From Aphelenchoides besseyi (lineage: Eukaryota > Nematoda > Chromadorea > Rhabditida > Aphelenchoididae), in contig JAMPIQ010000001.1 in the NCBI GenBank assembly GCA_024699855.1, forward strand, positions 16,244,001 to 16,308,000: a DNA stretch of 64,000 nucleotides. The letters run 5' to 3'. The notes beneath the pieces were generated by a model. The model was not told the DNA's origin. It made no database searches and saw only the letters and a program-made list of their open reading frames with translations. The position numbers were made by a program, and so were the translations under genes. Below, piece by piece: positions 23,445-36,443 of this stretch. Each line of letters begins with the position of its first letter. Position 1 is the stretch's first letter.

Positions 23445-26302
23445 AGCCTTCGAATCGTTCTTTCCGTCCACGTGTCTTCCGGCCATTTAGAACAAATCGA
23501 AAAATTGCGGGTCATTTTTTTGCTTTTTCTGCTCCAAATTTGTTTTTTTGTTGAACACGTGCCGCCAAAGCCGATTAATCGGTTATTGTTTTTCATCCGG
23601 GGAGAGACCTCATAATCAAAGCTCAGAGTCAAAGCCCTCCAATTATCCCCGTTTGATCTTATGATTTTTAACGTCACTCTTGTTTGATCCACATAATCAT
23701 TCCGAAACCGCTACAACTCGTCGTCTTCCTGGTAATCCCCGCTACATGTTGCTTTGCTAAGCTTTTGAGTGCTCTCTTGATGTCAAACCCGATTGCGGTC
23801 CCTAAAGTGTATGGTTTAAAATACCGGTGCTATTTCCTTTTCTTCTCTCGATAGTCACGCGTAGTTGTTTCCCTACCTGTTGCCTCAAACAGCTTACTGT
23901 TTTCGATCTCCTCCTGTGCACTTTTTTTTGTATTTATTGACAATAAAACATAAAAGCAAATCACGTACTGTCATTCATATGCGGAAGTTATGGATTAGGA
24001 ACTCGAGAGACAAAAACAGAACATCTTGTTTTAAAAGTTCACTCAGATTCACGTGTTCGATTGTATTCTTCAATTGTGTCCTAAAATTGAATCAAAAGCC
24101 CAATTCGAATAACTGTAAAGAAACGTTTTGTCCATGACAACTTCAATGGTAATAATCCGCATCAACCATGCCCTCGTATTTAAACCTCCAAGGTTTCGTT
24201 AGAAACATCCGCTTTGGCTTAAAGTTTATTTTTCCGTCAACTTTGTACTTTTGAATGAAGAAAAGTGTTTCATGAACGTCACTATGCTTAAAATAACATA
24301 TGAATCAACATCAGTCTCAATTGAACAAATGACGCAGAAATGCACTTTTACACACTTGATCTCACAATTGTCAAGAATTTGATTTTTGTATTACCTAAGC
24401 CAATGAAATCGAAATCTTATGACGTTCAACTCCTGATTGTTTTTGTGGCCCTTTGAAAACGTGTCAGTTGTTTATGGAAAGCCGTTGAAGTGAACGCTCG
24501 TAAATTGAATTCGAGTGACGTTGTGCAACTCAAATGAAACGCTGTTTTTTTGCGCAAGAAGCAGATAACCGGATGTGTTTGTTGTTCTACAAAGAATTCC
24601 CGTTGGAGTTCAAAAACGGAACCCACGCGGTAATTTCCATTTCATTTCACATCCCATTTGGCATTCTTCTCGTTGAAGAAACGTTTCGAAATTCTATGGT
24701 AATCAAAAGGTCAAGATCCGGTTATGTACATCCTCAACAGTGAAGTTCGTATGCTGAAACGAGGTCTAGGAATAGAAAAGCGAAACGATTTCGAATTCAT
24801 GAGGTCTATGGATACAACAACACGATTTCGTATAATGCCGTTGCATACGGTAGTTAATGTAACCGGAGGGTTTTGCAATTTGGATCTTCGAATTTTAAAG
24901 TACAAGAGAGCAAAACAGGTTAATTGAAATTGATTTCAGATTTGTGGTTTCGAAGACAGTATTCAGTACCCTCTCATTTCTGGAAATGATTTTCAACAGC
25001 CAGTTTTCTATTTCTGCTTCCCAAAACACGATAAACACAAACCTGAGGCTTCAAATTCCCACGCACATCAGTTTCAACTTATCGGTTCAACGAATTTGAA
25101 CTTTTGGATGGTTCGTACACAATGACGTTTGCATCGAACGGTTGAACGATTCCAGTAAAGTGAGGGTGGAAGTTTCGTTTGCAAAGTTCATTTGACAACC
25201 GAATTGAAGACGAGACAACCGACCTTTCAATTAATACCAAATGACCGATTGGTTTGTTTACGAACTCCTGAACTATAGACTCTTCAACGGAAGTTCCCGT
25301 TCGATTTTGCTGTCGAAAAACAAGTACCATAAGATTTCTGTGCATATTTTGAATTGGCAACGAAATTTGTCACTTTTTCGTATTTAGGTGTTCCGTCCTT
25401 CACTAAGCATTTGTATTTCAAATTCCGACAAATAACCATCGTCAAGATTAAAAACGTTCGTTGATGCTCGTCGATGAAAATTCTAAGAATTTTAAATTTA
25501 CGCAAAAGCTATTGACCAAAATTATCCATTGTCACGTGCAAAAGCGATTAACCCACTCAACTATAGAGGATTACTGACGTCGTTGAATTACGGTAATCAA
25601 TGAAACTCGAAGGTCAGCAAGGCGGTTCGAAATTTTGGCAAAAACACGTAAATTAGTTTGTTTTTAATTTTTTCGTAACACACGACCGTTTCTATGATGT
25701 GTATCCGTGATTGCATTTCCTTTCTGCGCTTGGTTTCCAATTCGATTTTCCGCAAGATTTGACTCACGATGGTCGTTGAGCAGTCCAAGCGAATGGCATC
25801 ACTTATCGTTCTTTGAACATATAATTTCAGCGGAGTTTCATTATTTTAATTGACCGAAAATATACAGAAGATCACAGAGTTTCCATTCAACGACCAGAAA
25901 CAGCAATGAAATCTCTGTAAACAATGAAAACCATCGACCCTACTGTTCACCTACGTAAAAAAATTTGACTACAAAAGAAAGATGACAACTAGTCTGCTAA
26001 ATTCTGTGCGAATTATCGTGCATAAGGTTTCTATTCAACAGACTTGATCCTATAAAATTCTGACGCACTTTAGATCTTGCTCTTTATGAAACTAGTCTGC
26101 AACCTTTTCCTAGCCAAATGACAACCGTGTGATCACTGTCGCAATAACGCAGCTGAACACGAAAATGCGGAAACAGGTGCAAATTGGACTTGAAATGAGT
26201 AACCGTACAGTATTCGTACAAAAACTTTTATTTCTTTATATGTCCAGAAAATACTGAAAATCGGCTGGTGCGGAGATCGAACACAAGAAAAAACGTACGA
26301 AC
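23445..26302. other. Long intergenic stretch, unresolved
   Basis: 2.9 kb without a supported gene. Two weak candidates are a plus-strand pair of frames at 24534-24925 and a minus-strand stretch at 25079-25505. Both read as plausible protein but lack coherent splice joins and known domains. A poly-A-like AATAAAA lies at 23942. Confidence 0.4.
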
Positions 26303-26955
26303 TCATTTGAGACGACGCATTTTGTGAATCAGATCTGGTTCTTTCAAGTTCTTTGGCGCTGCTTTTCGTCTCGGTCTTCCACTGGCCATCACATGGTCGT
26401 TTACTTTTGTATTCGCGCCCGTTAATGAAGCCGGATTGACTTGAACGCTCTGAAAACAATGGTGAGTAGAAAGGTTTGGAAGCATTTGCGTTACCGAAAT
26501 CGGATCTGGCTTCTGACTCGCTGATGCGCCACCACGACGTCGTTTTGTTATTTTCTAAAAATCAAAAGCTAATTTTGAAAACCAACAGAACGTACATTGT
26601 CGATCGATGCTAACGGTTCCAAATCGGGTGTGTGATTTTCGGCCGTTTGTTTCGTAGTCGATGGTTTCGGATCGATAGGAATCGGTTCTACTACCACCGG
26701 TTCTACGGCTTTCGGTTCGGCTGTTTCGGCGAATTTGGGTCGTGAAATTGGTGACTGTCCGACGGGTAGACCGATGGGAGAGAAGAGTACGTGACAACGT
26801 TTAGTAGCTGATCCATTCGCCGGTGTTGATTGTAACATCGCGGGTCCCGGCGAACTTTTGTTCTCCATCTGTTTCACTCGATTGATCGCCGATTTCGGAT
26901 TTCGCAGTGCCAAATTCTCCATACCAATGATACTGGACGTTCGATCATCACTCAT
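26303..26955 (-). CDS. Shugoshin-like protein (C-terminal SGO motif)
   Basis: Three exons from ATG 26955 (MSDDRTSSIIGMENLAL). The protein is short, about 175 residues, with a low-complexity Pro/Glu/Val/Thr middle (KAVEPVVVEPIPIDPKP) and a basic patch ITKRRRGG. It ends with SGRPRRKAAPKNLKEPDL followed by HKMRRLK. This tail matches the shugoshin C-terminal basic box (RxRR..AP.NL.EPSL..K.RR), which binds phosphorylated histone H2A and protects centromeric cohesion. The N-terminal PP2A-binding coiled coil is not visible, so the assignment rests on the tail alone. It lies 277 bases downstream of the SLC41 gene on the same strand. Confidence 0.55.
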
Positions 26956-27231
26956 CTTCTTCGACCGAACAAAAAAAGGAAACGAAAAGCAATTAAATTG
27001 CAAAGGACGCTCAGCGGCAACGTTCAAATCGAAACGATTTTCTTCTCGAGATTCAGAGCACATATGTCAACTGTTGGTCAAGTGAAATAGCCGTTTATTA
27101 GTAGAATACACGTCCTATGGAAAAGTGTTTTGGTAGAGTACTCGGTTTTTTAGAGATTTAAAATCGCCGACAAAAATAAGTGCGTTTTGAGTTCCATTGC
27201 TGACACCCGTCTTAATGTGCGCGAAGATCAG
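26956..27231. other. Short spacer between SLC41 and shugoshin-like genes
   Basis: Same-strand spacer of 276 bases, carrying the 3' flank of SLC41 and the 5' flank of the next gene. Length is compatible with either separate promoters or an operon. Confidence 0.4.
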
Positions 27232-29120
27232 TTATTCATGAACGACAAGTCGACTCAAACTCTCGGGTGCTACAGCCGTCAGGAAAATGAACATGATCGT
27301 CAATAATGAAGTGCCCAATAGATCACCTAAACTTGTCAACACCGGGATTGCGTTCATATCCGGATCGATCTTCAGACGCCACATTGCCCGCGTAATGAAC
27401 TGACAGATGTAGAGCAGGATGGCAACCTTAAGAAAATAGTCAAAATAAAACGCTGACAACTTACTTGGATCATTCCAATGGCAACGTAGGCGCCGTAGAA
27501 TCGCCAACAGAACATCAAACCGAATTGAATAAGGAAAATAATGGCAAGAAAGACAGAATGCCCGGGAACCGACATAAAGAGTAACAACAACGCGTGAACG
27601 GATTCCTCTTCTATAGAAACAATAAAATGAAATCAAAAATAACACTCACCTCTCAACGCAAATGTTCGCAGGGGATTGAAATAGACGCGAACGGAATTTG
27701 CTGGCAAAACTCCCGGTTTACCGAATCGATGCAAATACGTTGAAATTCGACTTGCTTGAACAGCCACCAAGTTTCCGCCAACACCATTGATCACAGGTTG
27801 AAATACCGCAAGAGCTTTGAAACGTGAAACTGCAAACTTCAAAACATAACCACCGCCACTCGATATGCACATCGCAACGATGATCACGTACCAACCGTGA
27901 ATAACAACTTGACGAGTTGTGTTGTTCTGGTAAGCAATCAAAACCCAAATTAGTGTTGAGCATAAGAACAAAATCAATACGATGCTTTGTATTATATAAT
28001 CTTGATCCCGTCCACTTGTCAACCATGTTCCAAACAAAATCTTAAAGAAAATCGTAGAGTTAAAAAGAAGTTTAACAACAAACCATAAATCCTAACGTTA
28101 CAACATCGCCAAACGCTGCAGCAATCGGAGTACCTGAATTCGTGTGATTAGTCTAAAGTTTTCAAAAATGCTCTTACAAATGTTGTCTGGATTCACGTTG
28201 CATTTTCTTTGAATCAACGATTATTAATCAATTCAAGCACATGAACTTACTTGCACAAAATGGCCAATATGACCATGGCTGTTGAGAGAATTAACGAGGC
28301 TACGGAAGCTGTCAGAACTCCAGTTAACGTTAACGAAACAAAATGATTCCAAACAAACTAAAAGATCTTCTTTTAGTGTTGAAGTTGTGTACTCACGGAT
28401 TGGCCTTCTGCCACTGAAGTTGCAACAGCTAAAATTGAAGCAACAAAGGAAACAACGATGGCTTGCGCTTGAACCAACGCCAAATTGCTTGTAAGCGCGG
28501 CCAATTGCTGTTTCCTCGTTTCCATGTGACCGCAATTCGCCAACGTTGAAAGTCGAGACGCCAATGTCATTTCCAAATTTCCTTTTAATCCCAACAAAGC
28601 AGGTACCATAATCAATGCTTCTTTCACTGTGCTCAAGAAATACCACGAGCTTGCGCGTTCTAACAGCAAACCGGCAGCCACCTAGGTCAAATATGAGCAA
28701 TTTGATGAGAAACAAACTCACTTACCATTCCTAACCCTGCCAGCAGAAAGGGGATAAAACACTAAAAACAAGAACTTTCAAAGAACTTTTAACTTTACTT
28801 ACTTGTAAAACAAAGCTTAGTCGACTTTCTTCCGATCCTTCTTGACTACTTCCTTCGTCTTCGACTTCTGGACTTGTCCACGTTGTTGAGAACAACTTGC
28901 TGTCGTTCTGAACAATTTTCGTCGTTCTAAAAATACTACTATCTTTTCCAAGCAGAAGAAACTTACGAGTTGTTGACATCAACCGGTGATACTTTCGAAC
29001 TACGAGAAAACATACGCGGTCGATGTTCATTGGGTGTTCCTGAAAATTGAAAGCTAAAATGATCGATCAACGAAAAATACCATTTTCCACTTGTTCAGTT
29101 AATTCCTGATCCTCAGTCAT
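27232..29120 (-). CDS. SLC41-family magnesium transporter (MgtE-like)
   Basis: About nine exons from ATG 29120 (MTEDQELTEQVENG). Joins of exons 1-5 were checked and keep frame. The cytosolic N-terminus is acidic and Ser-rich; TM1 is CFIPFLLAGLGMVAAGLLL. The two MgtE half-domains carry their hallmarks: VPALLGLKGNLEMTLASRLS near 28600-28530 in the first, and FQPVINGVGGNLVAVQASRI near 27800-27740 in the second. About ten membrane segments are visible. The family moves Mg2+ across the plasma membrane (SLC41A1 is a Na+/Mg2+ exchanger in vertebrates). The C-terminus ends ...SLSRLVVHE at 27232. Confidence 0.9.
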
Positions 29121-31258
29121 TTTGAGCGCTTAACAGTGAGCACGTGCAGATCCTCAAGATCCAACTTTGATCTAATCGTCTACATTCACGTAAATCCAAC
29201 TTGTTGTCAAACTGAAAAACACAAAAATTATTTCTATTGTTCTCAAAAGCTGAAATTGCCGTTGTCTTTCTGCTTCATCAAAAGAAGAAAATCGAAAAAC
29301 GAAAAAACAATCCTGCATGTAGGTTCATGACCTTTGATTTGGAAAAAAGTCTACTAATCGAAATCCGCGTCTTTCTCTCACGTTCCATGACAACCTTTAG
29401 CGTTGGTAGACTAACAAACGTGTGAAATTCTTTTTGGTCTTGCAAAGCGCGATCACTCCCTCCTTCCCAATTACTCACCTTTGAACCTTCAGTTTGAGTG
29501 AAGATTTTCAGTATTGTGCCGCGCAATTCATTTACGTTCCACGAACCGATTGTGACGTAATGTGAATCTAAAAATCAAAAGCGTCAGAACAGACCCAAAA
29601 AGGGTTTCACACGAATTAACGGGAAAATGAATGAGCTTCACAAGTTTTGTTCTCGATTGTCCATTTTTGAATCTTGATTACTCACGGTGTTTGTGAAGAA
29701 AAGGACTGTTTGTTACACGTGTTATGGACAATGAACAAACAACATTGCGCGCGTATGTTTAATCAATGAGCTTCGAAACGCGTGCAATGCAAATTCGTTA
29801 GCCAAATGTTTGTGCTAATCGGGACCATTGACGCTAAGTGACCCAGAACGTGTTTCAATAAAAACTCTGACGTTTTTCAGTCCACGATCAAACAAAAATT
29901 CATTTCAATACGCGACCAACAAATCGCAAAAAAACAACGAAGAGTCCGTAACAATAACTTGTAATTAGTCAATTGTCACACAAACTTCAATCGACCACAT
30001 CCGAGAAGCCCGATCAATTTTCAACGTCAACCATTTGGCCTACGAGAATCCGAAGGCGAAATTATTAAAACGCATAGGAATCACAACGTCGCTTAAGAGT
30101 GTAAATGTTCAAATGCAAACACCGAAAGTGCTTCGCCTCTGTAGCTTCGTCCATTAGTGTCTTCACGCGTTGGATACCAAATGACATTCTGTTTGATATC
30201 GTAGATCAACTGTTCGCGTGTTATTAGTGAATCGAATTCGTGAGAACATAAAAAGTGAACTGTAAAGAGGGAAAAGAAATAAAATCACCAGATATAACAC
30301 CTCGTAAATACCCTCGATTCATGTGCACAATAAAAACCGATCGGGATCAAACAAATCGCGTGAACAGATTAACAGACGATTTTGATTCAAGTTCACAAGT
30401 TGGTACATAAAACCGGTAGGATGATCAGAAACAAGTGATTTTTGGGCTTTTGATTTTCAAAAATGTACGAACTTCTTAATTATAAGGGTGGAAATCCCAC
30501 TCCCGCAAAAAAAGATGAGAGATTGTTCTTGATTGTAAAGAAAAAGTCTGAGCTTGTATAAGGCTTCTTCTTCCCTTTCTTTTGTCTCGTCATTAAGTTA
30601 ATCTCAAGATTTTTATTAGCTGGAATTCGAAAAACATGCGAAAATTGATTCAAATCACGGGATACGGTAACTCGGTAGATTTTGGTTGTAAGCAAAATGA
30701 ATTAGTCTATAAGCTGTTTAAGTGTATTTCTATACTTGTTTATTTGAATTAAGTTACGAAAATAAATTTAAGTTCAATCAAAGGTTGTTGACACAACTCG
30801 AAATGGAAATTTGTTTGTTTTTCCGCAAAATCTGTTTGTCCCCAATTGCACGGTTATTATACGAAAAGTGTCGGATTAATGTCAACCGTCATAAGAAAGC
30901 AACCAGATCAAACGGTAAAAGCAAAATAGCCACCAAAAGTTCTCTGATAATTGCCGTCTAAGAACAGAAATTGGAAGTCGATCACCCTCCAAAATCTTCA
31001 ACACAGAAGATCATAACAAAATCGACAACCCTCTGTCTGAATTCTGAGAACAACTGATCCCTTTGCACATTTGTTTTTGAATGAACACTCTTTTGTGATA
31101 ATTTGTGTTCGATTGGTTGAAATAATCGTGAAATGAGAAGAATTGGAAGAGCAAAGATATGTAGTGATTAGTTGAGATAAAGCAAATTTGACGGATGGTA
31201 AGAGATATATAAAAGTTATTTAGAGAGTGTTCAGTAAGTTTGGTATCGAAACAGTACA
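29121..31258. other. Intergenic, AT-rich
   Basis: About 2.1 kb with no supported gene. It holds the promoter side of SLC41 and leads into a foldback element. Only short, overlapping open frames are seen. Confidence 0.5.
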
Positions 31259-31664
31259 CAGTACTGGACAATAGTTTCGAACACACCTGTATCTTGCGAA
31301 TGGCTGGAGGGAATAGGTCGGTTTTTGTACATTGAACGTCTTAGACAAAGAGCATTTGAATGAACATAAAAAACGTTGAAAAAACTGAAAATGGGAGTGG
31401 ACAAAAATTTAGAAGACACATTGTTATGTTAAGATATCTGAGCGCCTCGCTTTTCGGCCACGTTCACAAGGCAAGTGTCTTCTAAACTTTTGTCCACTCG
31501 ATTTTTGAGTTACGCTAACTTTTTTATATTTGGGCGTCACGCGCCAGCTTTTTTATTGTTCATTCAAATGCTCTTTGTTTAAGGAGTTCAATGTACAAAA
31601 ACCGACCTGTTCCCTTCAGGCATTTGCGAGATACAGGTGCCCTCCAAACTTTTGTTCGATACTG
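31259..31664. mobile_element. Foldback MITE with long terminal inverted repeats
   Basis: The two arms (about 31259-31430 and 31466-31664) are imperfect inverted copies of each other over about 170-190 bases. Matched landmarks are CAGTACTGGACA on the left against the reverse of TTCGATACTG on the right, the pair AGGTCGGTTTTTGTACATTG, and the inner pair GAGTGGACAAAAATTTAG / CTAAACTTTTGTCCACTC. A TA follows the right end (31665-31666). The GGACAAAAGTTT-type end resembles Tc1-like elements. There is no coding capacity, so it is a non-autonomous element. Confidence 0.75.
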
Positions 31665-31885
31665 TATCGCGGATTTGTGAGTGAAGATAAAAGAATGTGT
31701 TTCGAAAGTTGAACGTGTATTAATTAAATAAACGACATCGATATCTTTTGCAACATGTAGAATGGAAAATACAGCACACTAATATGCTTCTAATCAATCC
31801 GATCTAAACAAACACTCAAAATTTGCATCTCATCCGGAAACTTGTTTTTGGTCATTTTTCTGGTTTGTTTTGTCGATCGATCAAC

Positions 31886-34470
31886 ATGGCTGGTTGCTTG
31901 TCCTTCGCCTTTTTTCTGCTGTTGACATTTGTTGTTGAACATGGCTATTCTGCGCGAGATCCGTGCATCAAAGAATACCTGGGAGGTGGTGGATTGTAAG
32001 CGGACAAGTTCTATTCTCATAATTTTCGTTCAGTGAATTCATCGACTGCGATGATGCCGCAATCAATTTGCGCTATTGGTCCAATCATTCGCTACGTATT
32101 CGAATTGTCCCCGGAGGATTCTATCGACGTGTGCCATAGTGAGCGGTTAATGAGTACAATGGAATGATTACAGAACCTTTCAGCTTCAAACTGTTTGTTA
32201 ACCGCCAATGCACGTTAATCTTCGAAGCACGAATGTCCGAGGAATCACAGTTCGCTGAATGGAAAACTGAGCCCGGTTATAGCTTGGTGCAGTGTGCGGA
32301 TGTTACCACTTGCGATCTAAAGATCGATGTCAATGGTGTGATGCGTTTAATCGACTCCAGTGTTTCTCGCGATTCACTTTGTCCGGCACATGAACTTCGA
32401 AATCCCCTAAGTGAGGGTATTGTTTGGACGACGATTCGTTTCGTTCATCCTCCAAAGCTCTGGAAACTGGTTGTTGATGTTGAAGTGGGTTAATAACGTT
32501 AACAAAGGCTTAACGATCTTTTAGAACGCATATCCAGATGAGGTTGAAGAGTACTTTCCCGTAACGACTGTTGCTCCTCCTTGGCCACCACCGGGTTTGG
32601 TGATACGATAGTTTAGGTTCATTTCATTTAAAGAGCCAAAACGTCCAACAACTTTACGTCCGGATCCAACAAAACAACCGCCTTACGATCCAATCAAACC
32701 GCCTGGAAGCGATCCATGTATCGGACATTTTCCCAACCTAGGAAAGATAGAATTCGATTCGTGCAATGATGCGGAAATAACGATCAAGTGGTCGAAAGCT
32801 CATCAGCTCACATTAGAAATCGGTACAGATACGTATTATCAACCAACTCAACAGTTTCATCTCATCATCAACGATTTCTGTCATTTGGTTTTCGAAGGTC
32901 GAGTTAATCCAGCGTTTCATTTTGCTCGATGGTTAGCTACGAATGGTTAGTGGTGCGACTACACTATTCACTTAGTTGATTTTAGGCACTGAAATATCGC
33001 ATTGCAACGACGTCAAGACATGTGATTTGAAAATTGGCGTCGACGGCTATCTACGCCGAAAGGATTCGGGACAACCGATTGAACCACTCTGTCGCAACAC
33101 GATTATGCGCCACGAAGTAGACGGCGAGGAGGATGTTTGGGCAACGTTTCGCGTCACCGATATTCCAGAAGGATGGAGCCTATCTTTGGTTGTTAAGGTG
33201 AGAGTACGAATAACAATGATAAAGTCAATTGTACTTTTAGGATTTTGAACCGGACGAATTGCAGGAGATTGATACTCCCGGATGTATTCACGAGTATAAA
33301 GGAGGTGGTGGATTTCAATTCATTCACTGCAAGGATGCCGAAGTGTCGTTTAAATGGTGGCGCAATCACACTCTACGAGCAGCTCAATTGTTTGCGCCAA
33401 AATCGGACGAAGGAGTTCGTGCTTTTACACTTGTGATTAACGGTCAATGCACATTGTATTTCAATGGACAGAATCACGAAGAGGTACCATGGGCTTTGTG
33501 GCGCTCGGAAGATGGTATGAAGTTCGCAGCATTCGTCCTCATTCTAGTCCTTTAGGTACCATTTTAACGGAATGCGAAGAACCGGAAGGTTGCGACCTAA
33601 AAATTGACGTTGAAGGAGTGGTACGACGCTTAAACTCAATGGATTCGCGTGAACCACTTTGTCCATACGATCAACCGGTACGCAATGCAATTGACGAGCT
33701 ATGGGTTTGGAGTTGGATTCGTGTTATCGACTTTCCACAAGACTGGGAAATGGCCATTGATGTGTTGGTAAGTGCGGAAATTGCGTGAAATTATTTGCGA
33801 TTAAAGCATGCTGAGCCCGATGAAATGGCCGAGTTTTTCCCGGAAGAGTATACTCCAGAACCGCTTAGTCCGACCGTTCCTCCATCCGTGCATCACCGCC
33901 ATCCATGTATTCACGATTACAAACAGGGTTGGGGTGGTTTCATTTTTGTTGAGTGCGAGGACGCGGAGCTTATGATAAAATGGTTAGCTTCGCACAAGCT
34001 CAGAGCTGCGGATCTAACTCCAGAAACTTCGTACGATGGAAAACGCACGTGAGTTCTTGATAAAAAGATGAGTGAATAAGTGAGCTTTTTAGTTTTACGA
34101 TCATCATTAACGATAAATGCAAATTGAACTTCGAGTCTCAAGCACATCCGGCTCGCTACGCGAAATGGATGTCAGAAGACGGTAAGCCGCTCAACGTGGA
34201 AGACAGCTGATTTTGTGCTTAGGAACAACGTTGGTTCGTTGCAATACCGAAATATCTTGTGGCCTGAAAATTGATACCGACGGTGAACTGCGTGTCGACA
34301 ATATTGCAGTTTCTAAGCAAGAACTATGCCCAGGAATCGTTCTGCGCAATCTCATCGACGACCGTTGGGTTTGGACGAAAATTCGTGTTATCAATTTGCC
34401 CAAAAATTGGGTTCTTTTGGTCGACGTTCCGCATCCGTTAATCGGCGAAGCGACCGAATACTTTCCGTAA
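31886..34470 (+). CDS. Secreted protein with four tandem copies of an unrecognised Cys-rich domain
   Basis: The ATG at 31886 opens a signal peptide (MAGCLSFAFFLLLTFVVEHG). Four units of roughly 150-180 residues follow, in about 31955-32570, 32700-33270, 33275-33845 and 33900-34470. Each has the same order of landmarks: a DPCI or GCIHEYK start with a Gly run, C.DAE, a strand like IKW..H.LR, a strand like F.L.IN..C.L.F, A.W, GT.L..C, CDLKID.DG, LCP, W..IRV...P..W.L.VDV, and an acidic E.EYFP. Unit joins have Pro-rich linkers. Introns fall at matching places in the units, which points to exon-block duplication. Six Cys recur per unit, so disulfides and an extracellular site are likely. I know no family name for this domain. 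Confidence 0.75.
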
Positions 34471-34830
34471 TCGTAAGTTTCTGTTTCAATTTCCGTATAT
34501 TCGTTTCAGTGTATTGAAATGAACCCGTCGGTTCAAGTGGTTTTGTTCTGCTGTCTTTCCTTGTAGTCGTTAATTATAGTAAAACTTTCACAATTTGCTC
34601 GACAATTAGATGCACGTGGATGTTTGAGCGCTTTCAAACCCACATGTTGTTTCGAGCTACACTTTTTGAGTAGCTTCGGTTTGCAAATATCTACAATTGT
34701 CCAAACGCGCTATAGTAATTGTATTAATATTTTTGGCATCAACGAGATTTGCATGATTCTCACGTTTGTATTTTAATATCTTAAATCCACATTTTGACTT
34801 AAATGGTTTCATTGTGTGTCATTCAACTTC
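34471..34830. other. Intergenic between secreted repeat protein and chemoreceptor
   Basis: 360 bases, no gene. An ATG at 34803 opens a different frame with a GT donor at 34837, so an alternative N-terminus for the receptor is possible but weak. Confidence 0.4.
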
Positions 34831-35955
34831 ATGAACGTAAGCAAAAGTCGCTCGTCTCAAAACGATCTGTACTCTCAAATTCTGCATGTCAATTATAACT
34901 CTTCGGTTGTTTTGGGTATCCTGTCAAACACAATCTTAATTTACCTTATCATCAAACGTTCACCTACAAACCTGCAGCCCTATTGTCCCGTCTATCTACT
35001 TGCCGCTCTTTCTGATGGCTTGACTATACTTTCACTGGGCTCATGTCAACTTGTAAGTTCTATTCAAATTTCAACTAACGTGAATTTAGGACTTTCAAAC
35101 GATCAATGGCGTGTATCTTATTGTTTGCAAGGGACCTGCGAGACATTTGTCTAAGATCGGGCAGTGGATCATTTATTCAATTGTTATGTCCACTACATCT
35201 CTGGAGATTCTCATTCTTCTTTTCGAAACATCTTTTCGTTTCTACTTCATAAAAACGTAAACTATGAACTAACACGTAGATGACACTCATTAGTTTCAGA
35301 CGACATGCAATGCCAACGAAACAACTTGTTATTGTAACTCTCGTCATCACTTTACTGAGTTTTGTTCAAGTTCCCACGATCCTTATCCAAAATATGTACT
35401 TTGCTAACAACCAAATCGATTATCGTCAATGGTGGCCACAAGATCATCCCAATATTGTTATCATGCCCAATGACCACAAAAATGACGTCGTCTTCAGATT
35501 ACTAGGAATGTATCGCTCGTCGCTGTCATTAGGGACTTTTCTTATGTCGATTCTTATTGCAGCGTTATCCGTTAGAGAGATGAAAAAAGGAGTAATACGA
35601 ATGTCGAACAGAACCGAATGTTTGCTGACACAGTTTACAAACACGGTAATTACGCGAGTAAGTTGACGTGCTGCTTAACTTCATCAACATCTCTTTCCAG
35701 ATGACGTTGTTTGCATGTTTGTCAGTAGTTCCCTCAATCTTTGCTCAAATTCTGAAATCAATCGGAATCATAACACAAAGCTTCGGTATCTTTTCACTGC
35801 TATGTTTTATTTGGCTTCCTACATTGAACACCATCTTTTTGCTTGGATTCGTTAAAACCTACAGAGAAGCGCTTTCACAAGGATTTTGGTCGAAAATAAA
35901 GTTCCTGCGATATGTCGTTCAGACATCAGGAGCAAGAGTTCAAACTATAAATTGA
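34831..35955 (+). CDS. Nematode serpentine chemoreceptor (7TM GPCR, Srd/Str-like)
   Basis: Four exons joined by three introns of 37-43 bases with clean signals, giving about 330 residues. TM1 is VVLGILSNTILIYLIIKRS with the family's N in the helix, followed by loop and TM2 (YLLAALSDGLTILSL). Later helices are IIYSIVMSTTSLEILILLF, LVIVTLVITLLSFVQVP, LSLGTFLMSILIAALSV, LFACLSVVPSIFAQIL and FSLLCFIWLPTLNTIFLL. After TM7 comes VKTYREAL, the nematode receptor P..YR-type end. The start ATG (MNVSKSRSSQND) is the first in frame. The family senses odorants or pheromones in ciliated neurons, usually through Gi/o signalling. The exact Sr class is uncertain. Confidence 0.8.
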
Positions 35956-36443
35956 CAATCATTTCCAGTCATTATTTCAACATTGTAATTGCCCCTGTAA
36001 AATAAGCCAGATAAGTGCATCAGCTCTGAGCTAATGTTTTTCATTCACAATAAAAACCATGTGATGGTTTTATTCAACATCAGATATAACGCTAAGACAA
36101 AGTAAAAAGTCTATTTCTTAAGTAAAGTTATTAAGTCATTTGTAGTATAAATAACGACTTGATTCGACAAAAATTGCAACCAAGAATTACTCTTGAGTTC
36201 AAGTCGACGTTCATTTCATTCACACTGTGCAGGCTCTCAGTTGTTGCTTGCTGTTCGCACAGAACAAAGTGCTTGTTGAGTAACTCGCTTAACAGAGGGC
36301 TTTTGAAAGTCGCATAAATTGGTCGTTAGGTACTCGACACTATTTGTTCTTTGATAAGCGAACTAGGAAATGTTTCTGTGGATGGCATGTAGATTTGTAT
36401 TGGAATAGATTTTAATAACAACAAACATAACAACCAAACAATT
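35956..36443. other. Intergenic between convergent genes
   Basis: 488 bases between the stop of the chemoreceptor and the stop of the WDR74 gene. An AATAAAA at 36048 may be the receptor's poly-A signal. Confidence 0.5.

Noticed and set aside
24534..25505. Protein-like frames on both strands
   Set aside because: Possible introns (for example 24701-24741) do not keep frame, and neither strand gives a recognised domain. May be a decayed gene.
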